DNA from: Cinnamomum chago
Taxonomy: Eukaryota > Streptophyta > Magnoliopsida > Laurales > Lauraceae
DNA: 64,000 bases
Direction: 5' to 3'
Assembly (NCBI GenBank): GCA_038049695.1
Contig: CP142452.1
Coordinates: forward strand, 34,770,501 to 34,834,500
Shown: positions 11,501 to 23,500 of the stretch, in pieces
Position numbering within the stretch: position 1 is the first letter of the stretch
How the letters are laid out: each line of letters starts with the position of its first letter
The notes under the pieces: generated by a model
What the model saw: only the letters and a program-made list of their open reading frames with translations
The model's database searches: none
Told to the model about the DNA's origin: nothing
Translations under genes and position numbers: made by a program

Positions 11501-14500
11501 TCAAACCCATAGAAGGGATTTGGCTGAATCCAGATGGATTCTAAGCACTCAAGAGCACACGATTAAGAAACCAAACACAAATCAAAGGCAAACCTAAAAT
11601 CTTCTATTCAATAATCAAGGGTAACGATCCCTAAAGGGATTCACATATTTGTAGAAAAATAATATTAGATGTCTCTTCCTACTAAGATTCTTGTTTCAAA
11701 AGGTTCCTAATCAAATAGGGAAACATAATTTAATCAAAGAGTCTAAAACAAATAGGAAACTAGCAAACTACTAGGAAGCCTAAATATGATTACTTAGGCG
11801 TGTTTGGATGTACGGTGAATTGAAGTGAGGTGAAGCATCAAATCCTGAGAATAAAATATAGGGGATTATGATGGTCTTTTGTTTTTAGTTGTTTGATAGG
11901 GAATCTTTTTGACTTTTTGTGTAAAAAGAGGATTTTTTTTTTGTCAGTTAGTGGAGAAAGGATGTTGCTTTTTGACTTTTTTTTTTTAAGAGGAGGGGAT
12001 TTTGAATGTGTACTTTTGATATGACCCCTTGTCTTTTCTTGTCTGGATAATGGAGGCTTTACTTCACTTTAGCTTTACTAGTTAATTGCCAAACATGCTT
12101 AAGATTTATGGGCATATCCAATGGGCTCGGTTTGGTTGACCCAATAGCTCATGGGTCTGGCCCGGTGGACTTGGGCCTGGCTTGTCCTACACCATCAAGC
12201 TATCAAGCCACATATTAAAGTAAATAATTAGTTAATTATAAAGGGAGATGCTCCTATAAGAGATATCTCTCACCTTAAATGAGAGATTGGGTGGGGGCCC
12301 TCACGTCCATATCCAATGCCAACAGCTTAAATGTGAGGGCTCCCACACATATCTCTCATATAAGGTGAGAGATATCTCTCATAGGAGCATCTCCCAATTA
12401 TAAATTATTATTCTTTTTAAATTCAAGAAATTTAAACAATTTAATAAATACCCAAGGAAAATAACTAAAAAATAGATTATTCAAAATTTAAAGTCCCTAA
12501 TTCCTTCAGGGGGTTCTATGGTATTACAAGGATTCTAGAGCATTAGATGATAATTTGGACTCTAAATGAACTATAACATGGTGGACAGAGATGAGTTGTT
12601 GCAGTAACTGCAACTATAGTTGATCAAATTCAGTTCAAAACTCTAAACCAGAATCTATAACCAAGACTCCAAGAGACAACACCATACTAAAGCAGATTAA
12701 GATATCTACTCACCTTTTATAGACTTGGTTTGCCCGATTCACCGAGGGAAGAGAAAGGTCATTCACTAGGCTCTTCCAGTACTGCTGGATCTCATTCTCC
12801 TTCTACTTCTCTAGATTAGCGCTGCGGGAGTATGAGGGAAAGAGTATGGGAAAACAACAAGTAAAGAGATAGGGAGAGATGGTTGATGGTGTGGTGAAGT
12901 CCTAATGATGGGTTTCTCTCTTTTTAAACACATCGAGCACTACAAATAGACTTAAAATAGAAGTTGAAATCCTTCCAAGTTCAAGACATGTGCGCACAAT
13001 CTACTTTCTATTGGGCTTCGTATGCTAGATTCTATTTATTTTTACCATGCGACACTCCCTAAATTATCAAAACATGGTTCCAATCTCCCTAGTATAATAT
13101 AATAACTTCTAATGGTTAGAAACTAATGGGTCCTACCAATTTAGAATTACTTATCTAATAAGAAAAGGTCCCACAAAGGTTCCTCTTAAATCTAAATAAA
13201 TATGGGTTAGGCCACAGGGCCGATGCCAGAGATGTTATCCATTGATAAATCCTCATTTTTGTCAGTTACCCCTTTGGGCCAGCCCCAATTGAAAACCAAG
13301 GTATAAATATTAATTATCCAAACAATTACTTATATAACTACAATATATATATATGTAATGTATATATCCAAGATATTCTTAGGCCTTGTTTGGTATCTCT
13401 ACTCTTATTCCGACAAAGAGATCCAAAATAGAGCCATAAAAAAAAGAGACTGGAAAAAAAAAACCCTGTTTGGTATTGCACGGCTCTATTTTAAATAGAC
13501 CGTTTGGTATGCCCTCTATTTGTCTCTTATTATAGGGGTAGTTTCTGTCATTATGCAAAAAAAGAAACATATCACATTTGCTATTAGAGGAGTAGTTTCT
13601 TTGAGTATCTATGAGATAAATTTACATCTAGGTTGAATATTAACTTTCTCCAATCGATTAGAATCATACTGAACTAATGTTGATATGTGATACTCATCAA
13701 ATTCCATTAACCCATAAAAGCTGTCAATTAAGGAAAATACAACATTTAGCATTTGACAAGATGTTCATAAGATTAGCCTTTTTCAAAGAATTTTGTACAT
13801 TTGGCCCCAAAAGAAATTAAGTACACCATGAAAAAGTTTGACAAGAATCCTGTAATGACCATGAAAAATTAATTTGAAAAAGAAAAAAAAAACCCCATTG
13901 TAAATCAGTACCAGATGCAAAGAGGTAGTGGAGATAGGTAAACCCCATATATTCATGATATTTTTTAGAAATCTTTTATCCTTTCTTAGGGAACCCATAT
14001 ATTCATATTTATAGATTTCCTTTATGTAAAATAGACTTGTTATGTTGGGAAGAAATTGACAACCAAAAGCAGAAAACAAAACATAATCACGCAAGAAGAG
14101 GATGTAGTTCACTTGCTGGAGGCCTTTACTTCAATATTGCAAATCTCTTGCACCTAATGCAGTTGTTTCGGTGCCTTTTCACCCACTATAAGCAGATTGC
14201 AATTTTGATTAGCTTCCTTCGGTTCAAAATAAAGTGTATATATTGATAAGGAGTATATAGGGTCATTCATGTCATTCTGATTATTTCAATACATTCATGC
14301 ATTCCATTTGGGTAATTGCCCGGACAATTCACATAAATTAGAAGAAGTGAATAAAGAAAGCAAGCCCACATCATGGAGCAGATTTCTGAACATTCATCTG
14401 TGATAGATCAACAACCATGAATACAAATTGAGCACATCAACAACTTTGAACACTTGGACAACTTTGAACAATTGGATTTTCTTAAGGCCCAAATGTGTCC

Positions 14501-17500
14501 AAACCTATGATGCACGGATACTTCAAAATGGACAACGTATCATGCCGTATCGTATCCGATACTTCACTTTTTATGTGTAAAACCCGTGTCCTTGCCGTGT
14601 CCATGGTGTGTCCTTGCCGTGTCCATTCCGTATCTGGGCATCATAGATCCAAACACAAAGTGACTACATCAGCAACTGCAAATGTATATGTTCATTTCCC
14701 TCTTTTTTCCCCTTTCACTGCAACTAGTTTCCAGACTCCTTCCCTCTTTCTAATTTTTCAATTTGTGAAAAAAAAAAAAAACAACCACCACCATAGATTT
14801 CGGGCATTTCGGATGAAATACTGAGGTTTGGGCTGAGATTTTAGATTTCGTTTGAAATTCCCTGAAATCTGAAACAAAAACTTTTGACCACCATTTCGTT
14901 TCGGCATAATGGCCGAAACGAAAATTTTTGTCCATTCCAGCTGAAACGAAACAGAAATGACAACTCTGATCTTAGGTGCAATTTGTGCTGTATGAATGAT
15001 GGTGATATATTAGATTATTCTTTATGCACAACTAATGGTTCGACTTTAGGAAGTTGAGACAGTGTTCTACTATTGTGCTAGCAGTTTGGTTGATGATGGC
15101 AGCTATGGAACTGTGATTTTGTTTTGCTCTCAGGTTAAAATGGCTGTTCAGTACATGCGGCGTGTCATTCAGAAGAAGGCCAAATTTGACATTATGGATC
15201 TTAATTGTGCACAGGTTTGTCACTTGCATACATTATTGGGATTGCAGTTTTGTCTTTCTTGCCAGAGCAACATGTATGATACATACTTTTCCTTTTTCCA
15301 GTTGTCAGGGTTCATTTGATTCTAAAATAGATGTGGATCTTAATTTTTTTAGATCATAAATTAAAAAATTGGAGAGACTGTAACGCCCTGAAACCTGGAT
15401 CTCTTCAGATTCCGGAAACCTTACTATAATTATTTCAAGATCACAATATAAATCAAATTCTGCCAAGAATTGAGCAATTCCTTTAATTTATTTCAATATC
15501 ATTTAAGGTCGAATAATAAAGGAAAATAAATTGAATAACCAATAAGTCCTGAGCATAAAGAAAACCAAAGTTCAGTTTTTATTGAAGGAAAGACGTTCAT
15601 TTCTAAATTCTAATTCCTCTGGCTAAGATTCTAGACGCTCTCCCATCAGCCACACAGATTGAAATCCAAGGGCTGATCTTCCTCATCACCATGCTCCCCC
15701 ATGTGACCTGTACCTGAAGTGGGGCGAACCCCTAGTCAGTAAACTGGTGAGCAATATTTCTAAATCTATAAATCAAATTAGTAAACATAATTCAATAATT
15801 GTAATGACAAGGAGAAACTCACAAGATTAGACAAGGTGTCTTATGGAATTTCTTATGATCTTATAATTTTTCTAATATGAAATTTCATAACCGCATCCTA
15901 GCACTGGTCGAGTTCAATATTCCCAATCAAGGGTCCTTATAATTCAATAAGACTCTCGTAAGAGAGGTTCAGTGATTCAGTCTCTTACAGGAAGGAGGTC
16001 CTTTCAATAAGTCAATCAGGCTCTCCCATAAGAGAATGGTTCAGTATTCATTATTTGATTTAGTCCCTGTCAGACCTTATCCCTCCGTGCCCAGATGGGT
16101 TCACTATTCAAAATCAATACCCAGAGTAATTGTCATCACTGATGATCCAAATATGGTATCATTACCCAGTACAGTGCTCGCGGTAAAATGTTCTAAGTTC
16201 ACTATTCTGCATAGCACAAGGAAGTAATTCATTAGTTCTTTCATGACTGTTTTGCATTCATTAAAACTAACATGGTGTTATATAAACCAATCATCTTGAT
16301 ATAGGGCTAGTCCCACATAAACCGGGTTTAACTACGCCCCACTCCAATTTGAAATTGGTACCCGCCTATGTGGCACTACTTTAATATCATTAAGTTCTAA
16401 ATCCTCACTACAAGCCCAGTCTCTTACATAAGGAGTTTCTGTCAATGAAAGATAGGTCCCATGATTCCTTAAGTATTTTATTTCATAATAAGTGTACAAT
16501 GGATTAGGTTCTGAAAATATACACCCATAAGGTGCATCTCTAAGTTATACAATTAATCAGGGTCTACCTTATAATTCTTGAACAGAATCTGGATTGGCAT
16601 TTAATCAGTTGTGGATTCTGTGATAATTTGAGGTTTAAATGGAGATTTCTATGCATAAAAATCATAAAAAGGGGATGTGGGGAAATAATGGGTTTACCCA
16701 GGGTTCATTTTGTCAAGTCAGAAATTTTCACAAAAGAAGAAACCAACAGCGCAGGGCACTGTTCACTGTTTCAGAAAATGGGAGACTCACGGCCTTGTAG
16801 TTTTGGGACAATGGATGGCGGGCCCCTAACGGACCGATCCACCTGAGACCAGGGCCAACCTGGTTGCCCATCAGGGCCCAGCCAGATGGCTGGTCCTGAT
16901 CTATGATCAGGTGGGCCAGTGGGTCCCACAAGGCTGATCGATCAAGAAGTATTTTTAACAGTAGGATTCTGCAATTTTCCATTTTTCTCTTCTGATTGAT
17001 CCTTACCCTGGATCATGTTCCACAAGGTGTGTTTCCTCACATTCATCTGCTGAACATCAAACCAGAACTCTGTTTAAAAGAGAGAAAAATGGGGATTTGT
17101 TCAATGTGGAACACAGTCGGAAAAAAACAGAAAACAGAGGCTCACGCCTCAGTTGTTTTGGTCTTCAGATGACTGGCCCTGATCATTGATCAGGTGGCAC
17201 GGGGTCCCACAATCGTAGTCGACCAAACACCAAAAATCCATCAAAATCCCGACTCAGGGATTTCAAACGTCTGGATGGTGGACCAAACGGGGTCCATTCC
17301 AAGTGGGTGCAGCACTACTGTGGTTGCCACGGGTCCACTTCCGGATCCCTGGACCAGATCAATGGTCAAGTGGGCCATGTAGTCCCCACAAGTCCTGTCG
17401 ACCGTTGGGTATGGATGACGCTGGAAAACTGGAAATCCTTGTTTTCCATTCATTTCCTCCCCTGTGGTTTGGTTCTGGCATGGACTTCCCAACATAAAGA

Positions 17501-20500
17501 ATTAAACTTCATTAGGAAAGAAATCCATTCAAGATTTGGTCCCAGAACTTGGAATCTCCAGCCTTATCTTGCAATTTAGATTGTCCCCAAACCTCACCCT
17601 CACATACAAACTTTCATGACAGAAACTGTGGGCCTCACATGATCTGTCCCACAGAGGAGACAGACTCACCATGGGTCGTCCATTGGTTACCCACCAGATC
17701 TACGGATCTGATCCTTGATCGGTGAGGCATGTGGGCCCACTGTCCAAGTGGTTCAAAACTCTTTCTTGACAAGGAGATTCTGGTTATCTCCCCTTGATTT
17801 GGATTTCTTCCTTAATTCAAGATCTAAACAGTACCAATTGGATCAGTAATTTAGACTGCAGTTTCCCAATTTACAAGGTTCAGTTGGGTTTCCACCTCAA
17901 AATACAAGGTTCACATATGTCAACAGAACACGTATATGCCGATGGAGAACAAAGAAAAAGATCCTGGAGTTCTCTACTCCACTGGATCTTCATACAATGT
18001 AGAGAAATGAAATTCTCAAGACTTGTCAGTGTTCAGATTTCCATCTCCTAGGGCCTATTTGGGCATATACATGGTTAACAACGAAACCCCATATCAACAT
18101 TTATTTAGAAGTACCACTCACTGTCTTGTTTAGCTGATCGTGGCCTGTCTGATGTGAGATCTTGAATAGTGCATCGATTAAGTTTTCCGAAGTTGGTCTT
18201 CTCGTCTTCCCTATGAATCCTGCCGGTCTCTGCTGATCCCAAGGGAAAATTCCTCATCTGCACTCTTTTTCCTCCTCTCCTCTTCAACCCTAATGGGAGA
18301 ATCGGTGATCCAAACAGAGGAGTTAATAAAGAAATGGGTATGCAATAGAATCCAGTGATAACTCCAAATTTCTATCCGTTGGGAACTTCCCTTGGCATAC
18401 GAACGAAGTCCCCCCTCCCAAGGGGATGTCATTTGTAACAACTCAGCCTCCATTTGAATTTCAGATAACAAGACCTTAAATGGGGTTGTTAACAGGTCAA
18501 TTAAAATAAAACTAAAACGAACACAACAGCCCAACCCATTACCTTATGGGTTGGACCATAGTTACCTGATTCGCAATTCGACCAGTTCGGATTCGAATTC
18601 ACAGTTCGCAATTCAATAGTTACTCAAGTTCGAAAATTCGATGGGGTAGGTTCAGTTAATTCGGTTTACAATTCGCTCGATTCACAGTTTGAGTTCGATG
18701 AATTCGCTAAGTGAATTCGATGTAGTTCGATATAATTCATATGTCCATTCAATATATGCATAAATACTTCTTTACATATTAGATGGTTTAATAAGTATAT
18801 AAATAATAACATTTTACAAAAAACTATGAGCAAATAAATGTTTAAAAACAATCCATAATTTCTTCTATTATTAATCAATAAAATTTTTGGTCCTTCCAAT
18901 CTGACTCTTCAAGTAGGGATAAATAATCTTTTTTTAATATTTTATTCATATATTTCATAATTGATTGATCATATGGTTTTTTATTCCCGATAAAATAGGG
19001 AGCCATCTATTATGATTGAATTGGATTTTTAATAACTAGGACCCACTAAGGAGTTTTAACAATTTTCATTAAGTTTTTAGTGAGTCAAGATAGATGTAGA
19101 AAATAGATAAAATAATATTTAATAGTTTTTCTTAAAAAGAGGAATTGGGTGTAAAATGTATAATCAATATAACAAGGTTTTGTCACAATTTTTTGTGAAA
19201 TATCAATCTTTAACAAAGCATTGAAGAAAAATAATTATTGAATGGTTCGGATTTAATAAAAAAGAGCCATACATAGCAATAATGATGATGATTTAATGTC
19301 TGCATGTTTATTTATTGAATAATTTAATGTAGCATGTGATTAGATTTCTCATAGGTGGGACCCACATCAAATTTTATAAGATTTTATATCCATAAACTCA
19401 AGGAGAAAGAAATGAGTCTCCTCTCTCCTCATCTTCCACTTTTCCATTGTCTAAACTTGTGGATTTTCTAAATATATCATACACTACTTGTGTCACTCAA
19501 ACTTGGGCCCATGAATAAAAAATCTAAACTAGTAAAGATGAATGTCCTTGCGTTTAGCAATTATTGATTATTTTTACACTTCATTAAGAGAGGGATCTGC
19601 CGTTGATTTATTTAATATAAATAAGTAAGTACTTTTATAATATTTTATTCACATATCTTGTAAGTGACTAATCTTACAATATTTATAGTTTATTTTAGAG
19701 GGAAATTCAATTAAATTCCACATAAAAGGGGCCAATTATTTTGATCAATTAGGATTTATCATAAGTGAGACCCACATTGGGATTCACAGTACATTAAGAA
19801 AAAGATAAACATGGTATCCTGATATGTTGGTAAGTTGAAAAGTCAAAACTCAAAACATATGCAAGAGGAGAGAGAACAGATAGACTTTAGTACACATGAA
19901 TGTGATCTCAGATTGTATCTAACCTGGAGAGATCATGCGTTAAACTAGTGGAATTTCATAGTGTGAGTCCACCTATTAAAATCCAAACGGTTCAAAATAC
20001 ATGTCATATACCAACGTCTGGTATCATCAAATCTTACATCAATCAGAGCTTGTTCAGCCGTTGGATTGATTGCTTGATAAAAAATAGTGACAGCACAAAT
20101 CTTATGCATATTTATTATAACACTTAGCACAAAAAGTCAATCCAACGGTGGATCAAACTCAGATTGATAAATAGTTTAAGGATAACCTATGCACCTTGAG
20201 AATGATTATTGTGTATGGTTTGGATTCCAATAGGTGGACCCCACTGAGTTTTTCTTCTTTCAATTTGGAATTGCTCAGGATTTCGAATAGGATCCAACTC
20301 GATTTTATTTCCCTAAGAATTAAGTAGCAACGTTTGAAAAGATGGGAGTGTATTAAAAGGCTAGAAAATATATTAATTCCCATCTAGAGAATTGGGAAAG
20401 TTGCATTAATTGAGAGGGAAAGAGGAACGTTGCCCTTTCAACTTCCTCATCCCATCCCCTTTGTCTTCTGCAAGGCACTTTTCTCTTTTACTTTTTCTTC

Positions 20501-23500
20501 AGTAAAACTCTCTGCGAGTCCTCATGTTCATGTGAAGAAGGTTACAATGAGATAAATACCTGAAATCCAGCCTAACACGACAGATTGCGATGAGTCTGGG
20601 AACAACAATCAATTTCTAGATTTAACTGCACTGTGATTAAGCGATTGAGTGCACGAGATTAAATAGGTATTTTACAATTTGAGTTCTACTTGATTTCTAA
20701 AATCAATTTTTCTCTGATTCTTCTTCTGATTTAAGATTCTATTTTTAATTTTTTATGTTACTTAAATATAGATCTCTCTTCTCTGACTCCTTTTTTAGAC
20801 TTTTTCACTTCCGTTAGAAGTCTCTAATATCTTTCTTATTTCCTGAAATACAATACATGTCGAACTGAATCGAACCGGGCATTTTGCAAAATCCGATTTT
20901 CGCCAAATCAAATAGCGATTTATTCGCTTCGAATGGTACGGGATTCGGAACCCTGTCAACTGAATTAGGTAACTATGGGTTGGACGAATCTGGGCCTAAC
21001 TTGGCCCAGGGTATTAGAGAGACAAGGAATTTTATCTTATTTTATAGTATTAATGACTATTTGGTTGATTTGTTTGTAACATATACTTTATTCATAAATG
21101 AAAGTATAACTCAATGGTAAGCTTTTTGTTTCCCTGAGAAAACATCATTGTTTTAAACCATTTGAAGCTCATCTCAAGGCGAATTACTATGAGCAACAAA
21201 GATCTTTTCTAGTTTTCCATGTATGCAAATCGTCACAAGATATTTTAACGTGATAAAATTTCAGTAGTATTATTATAAATAACCAAACATTAAAAATTAA
21301 AATGGAAATTTTATTTTAATGATAACTATTGAATCGCGATACAATCACATTATGTGTAAATCAAAATGGACCCTCAATGAGTTTGCTGCTCAATGAGGTT
21401 TTCTTTTTCTTCTTTTTTTATTAGCTTTTATTTTTGACGGTTAAATATGAACTTGTATTACAAACGTTACAGCAAAACTTTCCTTAAAACGGAACTGTTG
21501 CTTTGTTGCTTAATCCTTTTTCTTCTACTACTTTATGCAAATCGTCATAAGATATTCTTTTGTGACAAAAAAAAAAAAAAAAAAAACTGTGGTGTTGTAA
21601 ATAGCCAAACACCAAATTATATTTGTAATGATAACTGTTGAATCGCTACAATCCTGATATGCGTAGACCCAAATGGATCCTTAATGAGTTTGTTACTCAA
21701 CAAGGTTTTTGTTTCTTCTTTTTTTCCTTTTATTTTGAGAAGTTAATGATGTAGGCCCTAGGGTCATGGCTTGCGTGGAGAGTGCCAAAACACAATATGA
21801 TGCCGACGCACGTGTTTTCAAACACTTCAACAAGTCTCTGCAGAGACGATAACAAGGACACACCTCAATGGGAAAACCTTATTCAATTAATCAACTCTGT
21901 TTGAGAATTTCTTCTCTACAATGCCATATAAATAAGAAACATAACTTAGGGCCTAAGAAACCTAATTAAACTAGGAAACTAAGCAAACTAGAATCCTATC
22001 CTAATTACAACTCTAAAATTAGAAACTTATGAAATATCGTTAGTGAATAAAAACCCTAAATCTACTTGGGGCCTACACTTGTGGCCTAAGGTCTATCTGC
22101 ATCATTCTCCCTGACTTGGAAAGAACTCGACCTCGAGTTCAGTAAATGTCCGCCTAGGTCGAAAATCAATCGGACAGACTTTTGATTCGTTGGTTGAGTG
22201 TCAATTGTTATGTATAACTTGGAATCTTTAGCTGATCTCTCTCTCTCTCCAACTTGAGGCCGACTTGGCACATCGCTTCTTTTGATGTAGAAATTTGTGT
22301 TTGGGAGATTTCAACAATTGATGCCTTTTCCCTTGTTGCCTGTATATTTTGCTCACCATCACCCATATGAGAAAATTCGAGGCCAACTTTAGTTGTGGAA
22401 TCTTTTGTGTCTTGCTCTAGCTTCACAGTTTGCAACTCCTCTGCAACTAGTTCCTCAACATGGTGGTCTACTGTTCTTTGAGGTAATTTCCTTCTTGAGG
22501 CATAACTTACCCCAGATGAGATCGTTTAAGCATGTGCTTCACACGAATTGCTTCCTGAAATGCTTCATGAATGGTCTTGTAGTCATTCATTCTCTCCACT
22601 ATATCCGGTTCCAAGCCTCTCAGAAAACTAATTAAATCATTCTCCTCATCATCCTTTAATCCACATGCGTCTTGGAGCCTTGAAAATTTGTCAGAGTATT
22701 CAAGAACATACAACTCATCTTGTTTCAAATCAAGAAATTGCTGAAAATAGTCTTCATTCTCAGCATACCATATTCCTTATTTAATTGCATATTTGGCTCT
22801 TTGAAGTGCATGGTAGAATTTATTGACATGCAATTTCATGTTGATTTTGATGTAAGAACGGACTGACCTTTTCTGGAGATATGCTCTCCACGAACACGAT
22901 GACGAAAATGGATCTAAAACCTTGCTTCTGTTAGCTCCAATACTGCGGAAAAAATTTCTGGCCTTTGATCTCAGTCAAACCTCCTTTGACTGAATTTGCA
23001 TGTCTCGCAGATGACATCGGGTGGTGTGAACTGATGGACTTTGCTTCAGTGGGCTTCTTCCAAACATGTTGGGTCAACAACATCTAAGTTTGACCTGAAC
23101 TAGAACTCTACCCTAACTTGAAGTCGAGCCGATCTTAGGCCCACGAATCCAGACGAGGCCTGCTTAGTCTCGGTGTTTGTATCGACACATGAGGAGAGGG
23201 CTTAACCCCCTTTTTGTTCTCTCTGGTCTCTAAAGATGATGAGAAGAGAGATCCAATAAATATGCAGACGGCTACGGTTGCTTGCTGTGGTCGGCAAAGT
23301 AGGGCGGTGATGGCTGAAGTCGGCGATGTGGACTCGTAGATGGTGCAGAGGTTAGGCTAGTGAGTACGCTTTTCTCTCACTGATGCCCCTTCTCTCTCTT
23401 CTTGTACTTTGATCTTCCTTTTCTCTCACTGATGGTGCATTGGAGAGGTGGTGGCTGGGATTTGGAGGTCCGGGAGATGGGTTCGGAGGTTTGGGGTTTT

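Larger units (their letters stand above)
2520..15133 (+). other. 12.6-kb transposon-filled intron
   Basis: Donor GTATGTTC and acceptor GCTCTCAG match in phase 0. The intron holds an inverted gypsy relic inside a minus-strand LTR pair, three small DNA transposons with target duplications and several low-complexity motif clusters. I found no second copy of the flanking exons and no additional exon inside it. Confidence 0.8.
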
